Assembly (NCBI GenBank): GCA_020073205.1
Contig: JAIQFR010000017.1
Span: forward strand, 1-55,942
Direction: 5' to 3'
DNA length: 55,942 nucleotides
Source: Terriglobia bacterium
GTDB lineage: Bacteria; Acidobacteriota; Polarisedimenticolia; Polarisedimenticolales; JAIQFR01
The notes beneath the pieces were generated by a model, which was given only the letters and a program-made list of their open reading frames with translations, had not been told where the DNA came from and did not search any database. Positions within the stretch are counted from its first letter, which is position 1; every line of letters begins with the position of its first letter. Positions 7,948 through 14,567 of this stretch are shown here, one piece after another. A program made the position numbers and the translations under genes.

Positions 7948-7994
7948 GAACGCCGCGGCGATTCTCCATTGCGGAAAGAGCGGGGCGGTCCGCA

Positions 7995-8459
7995 TTACTT
8001 GTGGTAGGGAACGCGGCGCAAGATCGTGACGGCGCGGTAGAGCTGCTCGGCCACGAGAGCGCGCGCGATCTCGTGGGGAAACGTGAGAGGAGAGAGCGAC
8101 CAGACTCGGTCCGCGGCGTCGATCGCCGACCGATGGAGGCCGAGCGGCCCTCCGATCACGAAGGTCGCGGAAGGGCTGCACCACCGCTCGAACGCCCGGG
8201 CGAGCTCGTCGCTGTCGAAGAGCCTTCCGCTCCGGTCCAGGGCCACCACCGTCCCGGCGGAAGGCCATGCATTCCGGAGCGCCTCCCCCTCGCGCTCGCG
8301 CACGTGATCGTCGGAGTAGCGGCCGGACGCGCGCACCTCCGGCACGAAGCGCGCGTCGTACCCGATTCCGAACCCCCGGACGCGGTCGGCGTACAGGTCG
8401 TGCAGCGCCGCGGCGGCCCGGTCCCGCGGCTTGCCGACCGAGAGCAGGAGGAGCCTCAC
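7995..8459 (-). CDS. rlmH: 23S rRNA pseudouridine-1915 N3-methyltransferase RlmH
   Basis: Encodes 154 residues, the usual family size. RlmH methylates pseudouridine 1915 in helix 69 of 23S rRNA on assembled ribosomes. The SPOUT knot is visible: VALDRSGR, the SAM-binding FVIGGPLGL, and the C-terminal signature SPLTFPHEIARALVAEQLYRA-type segment, ending VPYHK. The GTG start (8457-8459) overlaps the stop codon of the sigma-54 activator as GTGA, indicating translational coupling. It closes the rplU-rpmA-obg-nadD-rsfS block; rsfS and rlmH are usually direct neighbours but here are separated by the activator gene. Confidence 0.93.
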   Translation of the reverse strand: MRLLLLSVGKPRDRAAAALHDLYADRVRGFGIGYDARFVPEVRASGRYSDDHVREREGEALRNAWPSAGTVVALDRSGRLFDSDELARAFERWCSPSATFVIGGPLGLHRSAIDAADRVWSLSPLTFPHEIARALVAEQLYRAVTILRRVPYHK

Positions 8460-9436
8460 TCCCGCGCCCCGCCCGGCGGGCTCTCGTCGCCGTCGACCGG
8501 CGGAGCCGGGCGCCGCCGGACGCGGAGCTTCTCGTGCAACGTCTTGCGGTGGATTCCGAGCACCCGCGCCGCGGCCGACTTGTTCCCGCGCGTGCGCCGC
8601 AGGACTTCGTCGATATAGGCGCTCTCCAGCTCCTCGAGGGACATCGAGACCTTCGCGGCGGAACGCAGCCCGAGCGGACTCGCCAGCGACAGGCCCGGCG
8701 GGAGATCCGCCTCGGCGATCGTCTCGCCTTCGGCGAGCACCGCGGCGGACTCCATCGCGTGGCCCAGCTCGCGGACGTTTCCCGGCCAAGCGTGCCGGAT
8801 CAGCGCGTCGACCGCGCCGGACGCCAGCCGCCGGGGGGGGAGACGATGGCGGGACACCGCCTCGTCGAGGAGGGCCTGAGCGAGCAGCGGGATGTCCGTC
8901 GGCCGATCCCGGAGCGGCGGAAGCGCGAGCCGCACCACGTTGAGCCGGTAGTAGAGGTCCTCCCGGAGCTTCCCCTCCGCCACGAGGCGTCCGGGGTCCT
9001 CGCGGGTCGACGCGAGTATCCGGACGTCCACGTCGACGGTCCGGATCCCGCCGAGGCGCTCGAATCGCTTCTCGTCGATCGCCCGGAGTACCTTTGCCTG
9101 AAGCCCCGGCTCGAGCTCGTGAATCTCGTCGAGAAAGAGGGTTCCGCCGGCGGCTCGCTCGAACCTTCCGGCCCTCGCCTCGTGGGCGTCCGTGAAGGCG
9201 CCCTTCTCGTGCCCGAACAGATCGCTCTCGAGTAGCTCCGCCGGCACGTTCGCGCACGGGACGTCCACGAAGGGACCTGCAGCGCGCGCGCTCCTCTCGT
9301 GGAGGTAGGCCGCGAGCCGGTTCTTCCCCGTGCCGGACTCGCCGGTCAGAAGAACGTTCGCTTGGGACCGCGCGGCGCGCTCGGCCATCTGCAGCAGGTG
9401 CCGGAAAGCCGGATCGCGCGTATCGAAGCCCGGCAC
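8456..9436 (-). CDS. Sigma-54-dependent transcriptional activator without receiver domain
   Basis: Encodes 326 residues. Nearly the whole length is the AAA+ sigma-54 interaction domain: Walker A GESGTGKN (32-39), GAFTDA loop (79-84; the common form is GAFTGA), Walker B GGTLFLDEIHEL (97-108), and the arginine-finger region LREDLYYRLNVVRL, PPLRDRPTDIPLL. The C-terminus is a Fis-type helix-turn-helix (NKSAAARVLGIHRKTLHEKL). No N-terminal sensor or receiver is present, so activity may be set by expression or by a partner protein, as with PspF. The GTG start at 9434-9436 follows GGAG by 7 bases. It sits between rsfS and rlmH, 21 bases after rsfS. Target promoters are unknown; none was found in the window. 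Confidence 0.88.
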   Translation of the reverse strand: MPGFDTRDPAFRHLLQMAERAARSQANVLLTGESGTGKNRLAAYLHERSARAAGPFVDVPCANVPAELLESDLFGHEKGAFTDAHEARAGRFERAAGGTLFLDEIHELEPGLQAKVLRAIDEKRFERLGGIRTVDVDVRILASTREDPGRLVAEGKLREDLYYRLNVVRLALPPLRDRPTDIPLLAQALLDEAVSRHRLPPRRLASGAVDALIRHAWPGNVRELGHAMESAAVLAEGETIAEADLPPGLSLASPLGLRSAAKVSMSLEELESAYIDEVLRRTRGNKSAAARVLGIHRKTLHEKLRVRRRPAPPVDGDESPPGGARE

Positions 9437-9457
9437 CGATCTTCTCCGAGGCGCCGG

Positions 9458-9868
9458 TCAGCCGGACTTCCGGGTGCGGCGCCGGGGCGCGGTCGGGGGT
9501 GGAAGCGCCGCCGCCCGGCGGGCATCCTCCCCGGGGAGCGTGAGGCGGGGGGCGTCTCCCCAAAGCCGCTCGAGACCGTAGTACGCTCGCTTTTCCTCGG
9601 TGAACACGTGCACGACGAAATCGATGTAGTCCAGGAGGATCCACTCGGCGACGCGGCGTCCCTCCACGTGGCCGGGCTCGCGCTCGAGGCTCTTCCTGAG
9701 CCGCTCCTCGACCGCGTCCGCGATGGTCAGGGCATGGCGGCCGGACGTGCCGTGGCAGATGACGAAGTAATCGGTGAAGACCTTGAGTTGCCTGAGATCG
9801 AGGACCAGGAGACCTTCGGCCTTCTTGTCCTCGGCGGCCTCGATGCAGAGGGCGAGTTCCGGTGTCAG
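9458..9868 (-). CDS. rsfS: Ribosomal silencing factor RsfS
   Basis: Encodes 136 residues. RsfS (DUF143 family) binds ribosomal protein L14 and prevents 50S/30S joining when nutrients run out. Diagnostic motifs: LVLDLRQL, FTDYFVICHGTSGRH, EGRRVAEWILLDYIDFVVHVF and YYGLERLW. No ATG, GTG or TTG fits; the best start is CTG at 9866-9868, 7 bases after GGAGG, overlapping the nadD stop as CTGA just as ATGA/GTGA overlaps do at other junctions of this operon. The C-terminus has a basic, Pro-rich extension (APRRRTRKSG). The N-terminal boundary is inferred. Confidence 0.9.
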   Translation of the reverse strand: MTPELALCIEAAEDKKAEGLLVLDLRQLKVFTDYFVICHGTSGRHALTIADAVEERLRKSLEREPGHVEGRRVAEWILLDYIDFVVHVFTEEKRAYYGLERLWGDAPRLTLPGEDARRAAALPPPTAPRRRTRKSG

Positions 9869-10578
9869 CGACGTGCCTCCTTTCGATACAGTCCTTGATC
9901 CTGAATATAACGGGCCACCGCGGCGGGTACAAGCCCGGCCAAGTTCTCGCCCGCCGCAGCCAGCGTGCGGACCCGGCTGGACGACACCGGGAGAGGCGGG
10001 ATCGCGACACGGTAGATGCGTCCGCCCGTCGCCGCTCGGCCCCCGTCGGCCGCGGCCCCGGCTCCGGCCTCGCAAGGGACCGCCACGGCGTGCGCCATAA
10101 GCTCGGGCGGGAGCTCCCCGGCAGCGCGCTCTTCCGCGGCGGCCCGGCCGGGAGGACGATCCACGGCGATCAGGTCGAACTCCCGAAGAAGGTCGCCGTG
10201 ACGATACCAGGTCCCGAGCTCGCGCAGTGCGTCCATCCCGAGAATCAGGATCGGGCGCACGGGCGCGGGGCCCGAGGCGAGGGATCGAAGGGTGTCCAGG
10301 GTGAACGAGACGCCGCCCCGCACGATCTCGATGGTGCTGACCTCCAGTCCCTCGCGTCCCTCGACGGCGCGGCGCAACATGGCGAGGCGGTGTTCCGCTG
10401 GGGTGACGTCGGGACGGCTCTTGTGAGGGGGCGTCGCGCACGGTATCAGAAGTACGCGCGGCAGGGCGAAGACCCTAAGAGCCTCCTCGGCGGCGTGCAG
10501 GTGCCCCGCGTGGACCGGATCGAACGTCCCGCCGAGCACGCCGACGCTCGGGAGTCGCCCCTCGGCCGGCGAAGTCAC
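9865..10578 (-). CDS. nadD: Nicotinate-nucleotide adenylyltransferase NadD
   Basis: Encodes 237 residues. NadD transfers AMP from ATP to nicotinate mononucleotide, the penultimate step of NAD synthesis. The nucleotidyltransferase signatures are present: [12 protein letters not shown] near residue 15, [25 protein letters not shown] and the C-terminal PVSSSRVR (the ISSTxIR-type motif). The GTG start (10576-10578) overlaps the obg stop as GTGA, and the TGA stop overlaps the rsfS start. A Gly/Ala-rich insertion near residues 155-200 is somewhat longer than in E. coli NadD. Assignment is secure. Confidence 0.93.
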   Translation of the reverse strand: MTSPAEGRLPSVGVLGGTFDPVHAGHLHAAEEALRVFALPRVLLIPCATPPHKSRPDVTPAEHRLAMLRRAVEGREGLEVSTIEIVRGGVSFTLDTLRSLASGPAPVRPILILGMDALRELGTWYRHGDLLREFDLIAVDRPPGRAAAEERAAGELPPELMAHAVAVPCEAGAGAAADGGRAATGGRIYRVAIPPLPVSSSRVRTLAAAGENLAGLVPAAVARYIQDQGLYRKEARR

Positions 10579-11642
10579 CGGCCGTCCCGCTGCGGCCGGC
10601 GACGAACGCGGGCCGACGGCCGAGGAGCGGCGGCGATCTCCCCCGCGTCGAGGCGGTCGAGGGCCGCGCCGGTCTCCGCGACGAGCTGGTCGAGGCCCGT
10701 GCCGGCCACCGCGGAGACGACGACCAAACGCTGCCGTCGCCGCGCCGCGTATGCCGAAAGACGGCGCAGCGGCGCCGGATCCTGCGCGGCGTCCGCTTTC
10801 GTGACGACCAGGATCTGCTCCTTCTCGCCCAGCTCGGTCCTGTAACGGCGCAGCTCGCCGTTGACGGTCCTGACGTCGGCCACCGGGTCCCTTCCAGGCA
10901 CGGTGGGATCGACCAGGTGGAGGAGCAGTCGGCATCGCTCGACGTGGCGCAGGAATCGGTCCCCCAGTCCCGCGCCCCGGTGGGCTCCCTCGATGAGCCC
11001 TGGGATGTCGGCGACGACGAACGAGCGGAAATCGCCGCGGTCCACCACGCCGAGGTTGGGGGACAGCGTCGTGAACGGGTAATCGGCGATCTTCGGCCGA
11101 GCCGCGGAGATCCTGGAGATGAGCGTGGACTTCCCCGCGTTCGGCAGTCCGACGAGGGCCACGTCCGCGAGCAGCTTCAGCTCGAGGCGCAGGACCCGCT
11201 CCTCGCCGGGAATCCCGGGCTCGTGCCGGCGGGGAGCACGGTTCGTCGAGGTGGCGAACCGCGTGTTCCCGCGGCCGCCCCTCCCGCCGGCCGCCGCGAC
11301 GAATCGCTCCCCGGGATGCGAGAGGTCGGCGAGGAGAGACGTGTGATGCTCGTCGGCCACCACGGTTCCCACCGGGACGGTCACAATGAGGTCCGCCCCA
11401 GAGCGGCCCGACCTCGAGGCCCCCTCCCCGTGGCGTCCACGCTCCGCCCGGAAGATCGTGCGGTAGCGAAAGGCGAGGAGCGTGGTCACATCGGGGTCCG
11501 CCACGAGCATCACGGAGCCGCCGTTCCCGCCGTCGCCGCCGTCGGGGCCACCTTTCGGGACGAACTTCTCCCTGCGGAACGAAAGGCAGCCGTTGCCCCC
11601 GTCGCCGCCGGCCACGGTGATCCGGGCTTCGTCCACGAACAC
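10575..11642 (-). CDS. obg: GTPase Obg/CgtA
   Basis: Encodes 355 residues. Obg is a large-subunit ribosome assembly GTPase linked to the stringent response. The N-terminal Gly-rich Obg fold is clear ([38 protein letters not shown]). The G domain has G1 GLPNAGKST, the switch region [13 protein letters not shown]3 [12 protein letters not shown] and G4 TKAD, ending with a short basic tail. The GTG start at 11640-11642 is chosen for the GGAGG 9 bases upstream. It lies 113 bases after rpmA with a GC-rich hairpin between (11709-11737). Its stop overlaps the nadD start. Confidence 0.95.
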   Translation of the reverse strand: MFVDEARITVAGGDGGNGCLSFRREKFVPKGGPDGGDGGNGGSVMLVADPDVTTLLAFRYRTIFRAERGRHGEGASRSGRSGADLIVTVPVGTVVADEHHTSLLADLSHPGERFVAAAGGRGGRGNTRFATSTNRAPRRHEPGIPGEERVLRLELKLLADVALVGLPNAGKSTLISRISAARPKIADYPFTTLSPNLGVVDRGDFRSFVVADIPGLIEGAHRGAGLGDRFLRHVERCRLLLHLVDPTVPGRDPVADVRTVNGELRRYRTELGEKEQILVVTKADAAQDPAPLRRLSAYAARRRQRLVVVSAVAGTGLDQLVAETGAALDRLDAGEIAAAPRPSARVRRRPQRDGR

Positions 11643-11708
11643 GGGGCGGGGCCTCCGGGCCCAGTCTAGCCTGCTCCACCGAGATTCAGCGTCGAAGCGG
11701 AAATACGA

Positions 11709-11737
11709 AGGCCGGCTCGGGCGAACCGGGCCGGCCT
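11709..11737 (-). terminator. Hairpin between rpmA and obg (attenuator-like)
   Basis: AGGCCGGC and GCCGGCCT pair in an 8-bp stem with a 13-base loop; on the minus strand it is followed by a short U-containing stretch (TCGTATTT). It could lower transcription of obg relative to the ribosomal protein genes. The U-tract is weak. Confidence 0.45.
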
Positions 11738-11755
11738 CTGACCTCTTGCGAGGCG

Positions 11756-12013
11756 CTACTCGGCGGAGACGACGCTGACGAAGCGCCCCAGGCGGCCACG
11801 GTCCTCGAACTTCACGAGACCGGCCGTCAGCGCGAACAGGGTGTCGTCCTTGCCCCGGCCCACGTTCTTGCCCGCCTGGATCGGGGTCCCTCGCTGTCTC
11901 ACCAGGATCATGCCGCCCAGGACCCGCTCGCCGCCGAATCGCTTCACCCCGAGCCTTTGAGCGTTCGAATCGCGGCCGTTCCGAGAACTTCCGCCCGCCT
12001 TCTTGTGCGCCAC
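11756..12013 (-). CDS. rpmA: 50S ribosomal protein L27
   Basis: Encodes 85 residues, the normal L27 length. The start [17 protein letters not shown] is diagnostic, followed by [20 protein letters not shown] and the conserved [14 protein letters not shown]. The N-terminus reaches the peptidyl transferase centre. There is no N-terminal extension of the kind cleaved in Firmicutes. It lies 15 bases after rplU in the usual rplU-rpmA pair. Confidence 0.97.
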   Translation of the reverse strand: MAHKKAGGSSRNGRDSNAQRLGVKRFGGERVLGGMILVRQRGTPIQAGKNVGRGKDDTLFALTAGLVKFEDRGRLGRFVSVVSAE

Positions 12014-12028
12014 GACGACCTCCGGGGA

Positions 12029-12343
12029 TCAGGCCTCGATCGCGTCGATCTTGACGGCCGTGAAATTCTGACGGTGGCCCCATCGCTTCCGGTTGGAATT
12101 CTTACGGTGCTTGAACAGGTAGCCGATCACCTTCGCGCCGCGCCCCTGCATCACCACCGTCCCGGTGACCCGCGCCCCTTCCACCGTCGGCGTTCCGATC
12201 CGGGCGTCGCCGCCTTCGCCGACCATCAGGACGCGATCGAACGCGACGGTGGCGCCCGCCTCCGCGGGGAGCGACTCGACGCGCACGACATCTCCCACCC
12301 GGACACGGTGCTGCTTGCCGCCCGTTTCGATGACCGCCATCAT
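12029..12343 (-). CDS. rplU: 50S ribosomal protein L21
   Basis: Encodes 104 residues. It begins [14 protein letters not shown], matching the family start M-AVI-TGGKQ, and ends with the basic segment [17 protein letters not shown] and [11 protein letters not shown]. The ATG at 12341-12343 is chosen over an in-frame ATG at 12356-12358, since GGAGG lies 8 bases upstream of the former. It is the first gene of the rplU-rpmA-obg-nadD-rsfS-activator-rlmH operon and lies under a near-perfect promoter at 12376-12404. Confidence 0.96.
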   Translation of the reverse strand: MMAVIETGGKQHRVRVGDVVRVESLPAEAGATVAFDRVLMVGEGGDARIGTPTVEGARVTGTVVMQGRGAKVIGYLFKHRKNSNRKRWGHRQNFTAVKIDAIEA

Positions 12344-12375
12344 GGATGGGACCTCCACGAATCCGCAAAACGGAC

Positions 12376-12404
12376 ACTATAGATAGCCGTTTGGGAGGTG
12401 TCAA
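12376..12404 (-). promoter_or_regulatory. Sigma-70 promoter of the rplU operon
   Basis: Minus strand: TTGACA (12399-12404), exactly 17 bases, TATAGT (12376-12381), the -10 about 33 bases before the rplU ATG. It is the closest match to the sigma-70 consensus in the window, as expected for a ribosomal-protein operon. Confidence 0.85.
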
Positions 12405-12429
12405 GGCGCCGGGGAGCAGGCCCGGCGCC
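12405..12429 (-). terminator. Hairpin at the mglA stop codon
   Basis: GGCGCCGGG and CCCGGCGCC form a perfect 9-bp stem around a 7-base loop, touching the mglA stop codon and abutting the rplU -35 box. No U-tract follows, so it may only partly terminate; the rplU promoter starts just beyond it. Confidence 0.5.
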
Positions 12430-13013
12430 TACCGGCTGCGGAGGTGGATCAGCACCGCCTTGACGATCGCCTTGAGGGTGTCGAAGACGCCCAATCCGCG
12501 TGTCGCCACGGCCTCGAAGACCGGCTCGTTCTTGAACCTCAGCGCGGCGACGAGCTGTGGCACGGCTACGGCGGTCGGCAGGTCGCGCTTGTTGAGCTGG
12601 AGCACGTACGGGACCTTCATCAGGTCGTAGCCGTGCTCCTTCAGGTTGTCGTGGAGGTTGCGGATCGACTCGACGTTGGCGTCCATCCGGATCTCCTGCG
12701 AGTCCGCGACGAACACGACGCCGTCGACCCCTTTCAGGATCAGCTTCCGCGACGCGTCGTAGAACACCTGCCCCGGAACCGTGTACAGGTGGAATCGCGT
12801 CCTGAACCCCCGGATCGCACCGAACTCGATCGGGAGGAAGTCGAAGAACAGGGTGCGGTCGGTTTCGGTGGCCAGCGAGATCAGCTTCCCCTTGGTGGCG
12901 TTTCCGGTCCGCTCGTAGACGAACTGGATGTTGGTCGTCTTCCCGCCCAGTCCCGGGCCGTAGTACACGATCTTGCAGTTGATCTCGCGGGCCGCGTAGT
13001 TGATGAACGTCAT
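12429..13013 (-). CDS. mglA: MglA-type small GTPase
   Basis: Encodes 194 residues. MglA is a Ras-like GTPase that sets cell polarity and drives gliding or twitching motility in Myxococcus and relatives. Motifs: P-loop [10 protein letters not shown] (19-28), [30 protein letters not shown] in the G3 region (the Gly/Gln arrangement typical of MglA), and G4 LNKRDLP. It is partnered with the roadblock-domain gene 32 bases upstream, the usual mglB-mglA order. In organisms without known gliding these pairs still set polarity, so motility is not implied with certainty. Confidence 0.9.
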   Translation of the reverse strand: MTFINYAAREINCKIVYYGPGLGGKTTNIQFVYERTGNATKGKLISLATETDRTLFFDFLPIEFGAIRGFRTRFHLYTVPGQVFYDASRKLILKGVDGVVFVADSQEIRMDANVESIRNLHDNLKEHGYDLMKVPYVLQLNKRDLPTAVAVPQLVAALRFKNEPVFEAVATRGLGVFDTLKAIVKAVLIHLRSR

Positions 13014-13044
13014 CGGGAACGGATCATACTATGACCGCCCGCGG

Positions 13045-13539
13045 TCAGCTGAACAGGGCGTCGATGTCCTCGTCGGTGATCTCGGCAAAGGGAGATCGCG
13101 CGCCGAACGCCCCCGTTGGGTGCGCGTCGGAGCGCGCCGCGACCTCCTCGAGGATCGCGCCGAGGTCGGCGGTCGCCTTCTTCACCCGGAGCCTCACGAG
13201 ACCGAGCGACGACCTGAGATCGAAGAGCACCAGGAGGATCGCCGTCCCCGCCACCACGTTGATGTGCAGGTTGTCGTGTTCCCCTTCGTGGAACAGGATG
13301 GAGAACTCGCGCTCGCCGACGAGCTTCGCGAGACCATCGGTGGCCGCGACGTTGCCCGCGGTGAGCGAGGCCAACGAGGTCGGGTCGATCGCGTCCAGGT
13401 CCCCCGAAAGCGCGATCTGCTGGCCGTTCTTGTCCAGCAGGAAGACGAGCTTCGCGTTGGCGTCCTGGCGCAGGCGCTCGAGGACGGCGACGAGCCGAGC
13501 ATGATCGGCCTCGAGCAGGATGAGATCTGCAGCGGCCAT
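13045..13539 (-). CDS. mglB: Roadblock/LC7 domain protein, MglB-like
   Basis: Encodes 164 residues. The fold is roadblock/LC7: AKLVFLLDKNGQQIALSGD near residues 29-46, ASLTAGNVAATDGLAKLVGE, FSILFHEGEHDNLHINVV and a C-terminal LVLFDLRSSLGLVRLRVKKA. MglB is the GAP partner of MglA and acts at the opposite cell pole. The ATG at 13537-13539 is the only good start; the nearest GGAGG is 14 bases away, so initiation may be weak. The C-terminal tail (about 35 residues) is acidic and extends beyond typical MglB. It sits 31 bases upstream of mglA. Confidence 0.8.
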   Translation of the reverse strand: MAAADLILLEADHARLVAVLERLRQDANAKLVFLLDKNGQQIALSGDLDAIDPTSLASLTAGNVAATDGLAKLVGEREFSILFHEGEHDNLHINVVAGTAILLVLFDLRSSLGLVRLRVKKATADLGAILEEVAARSDAHPTGAFGARSPFAEITDEDIDALFS

Positions 13540-13660
13540 GGATCCCGCCAGGACCTCCCCCCGGCGGAACCCGCCGGGCGACGGCGCTAATCTAACGCCC
13601 CCGTTCCAGCGGAGGCAAGTCGGGACCGGCAAGCCCCTTCCCGCCGGGGCGGCCGAGCGG

Positions 13661-14260
13661 TCAGTACTCCCGCCGGCCCTCGAAAGCGCGGGTCAGGGTG
13701 AGGTCGTCGGTGAATTCGAGATCGGCGCCGGCGGGGAGTCCCTGGGCGAGCCGGGTGACCGGGACGCCGAGGGGCTTCAGAATCCTCGAGAGGTGCACGG
13801 CGGTCGCCTCCCCCTCGACGTTCGGGTTCGTCGCGAGAACCACCTCCCGGAAACCCTCCTTTCGGGTCCTCTCGACGAGCTCGTTGACCCGCAAATCGTC
13901 CGGGCCGACGTCCTTGAGGGGCGATAGCGCGCCGCCGAGGACGTGATAGACGCCTCGGAAGGCGTGGGTCCTCTCGAGAGCGGTGACGTTGGCGGGCTCC
14001 TCGACCACGCAGACGACCGTGCGGTCCCGGCGGGGATCGGCGCAGATCGGGCAGAGCTCGCCCTCGGCGATGTTGAAGCAGATGGAGCAGAGGCGCAGAC
14101 GCTCCCGGAGTTCCGACAACGCCTCCGCGAGCGCCGTGACCTCTTCCCGAGGTGCGCGCAGGAGATGGAACGCGAGGCGCTGGGCGGTCTTCCTGCCGAT
14201 GCCCGGGAGCTTCCCGAGCTCCGCGATCAGACGCTCGAGCGGAGGAGGCAGCGCTCCCAT
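13661..14260 (-). CDS. recR: Recombination protein RecR
   Basis: Encodes 199 residues, normal RecR length. RecR with RecO/RecF loads RecA at gaps. Visible parts: helix-hairpin-helix LPGIGRKTAQRLAFHLL (18-34), four-cysteine zinc finger C58/C61...C70/C73, and the Toprim domain beginning VCVVEEPANV with ATNPNVEGEAT and the Walker-B-like VTRLAQGLPAGADLEFTD. It lies 7 bases after ybaB in the conserved dnaX-ybaB-recR order. Confidence 0.96.
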   Translation of the reverse strand: MGALPPPLERLIAELGKLPGIGRKTAQRLAFHLLRAPREEVTALAEALSELRERLRLCSICFNIAEGELCPICADPRRDRTVVCVVEEPANVTALERTHAFRGVYHVLGGALSPLKDVGPDDLRVNELVERTRKEGFREVVLATNPNVEGEATAVHLSRILKPLGVPVTRLAQGLPAGADLEFTDDLTLTRAFEGRREY

Positions 14261-14267
14261 GGGACGC

Positions 14268-14567
14268 TCAACGCATCCCGGGCATCTTGAGGCCCGCGGT
14301 CATTCCCTGCGTGAGACGCTCGACTTCCGCGTCGACCTTCCGCCCCGCCTCGTTGACCGCCGCCAGGACCAGATCCTCGACCATGCCGGGATCGTCGGGC
14401 GTGATGGCCTCGGGGACGAGTCGCAGGGACACGAGCTGCTTCTTGCCGTTCATCCTGGCGGTCACCACGCCGCCACCGGCGGTCGCCTCGATCTCGATCG
14501 CCTCCACCTCCGCCTGGAGCTTGTCCTGCATCTTCTGAAGGTCTTTCATCATCTTTCCGAGGTTCAT
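14268..14567 (-). CDS. YbaB/EbfC family nucleoid-associated protein
   Basis: Encodes 99 residues. It starts MNLGKMMKDLQKMQDKLQAE and contains the family motifs VTARMNGKKQLVSLRL and MVEDLVLAAVNEAGRK, with a Met/Gly-rich end (LKMPGM). Members bind DNA as dimers and are thought to shape the nucleoid. The ATG at 14565-14567 overlaps the dnaX TGA stop (ATGA), so translation is coupled to full-length tau; a frameshifted gamma product would end about 600 bases earlier and would not feed ribosomes to this start. Confidence 0.95.
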   Translation of the reverse strand: MNLGKMMKDLQKMQDKLQAEVEAIEIEATAGGGVVTARMNGKKQLVSLRLVPEAITPDDPGMVEDLVLAAVNEAGRKVDAEVERLTQGMTAGLKMPGMR

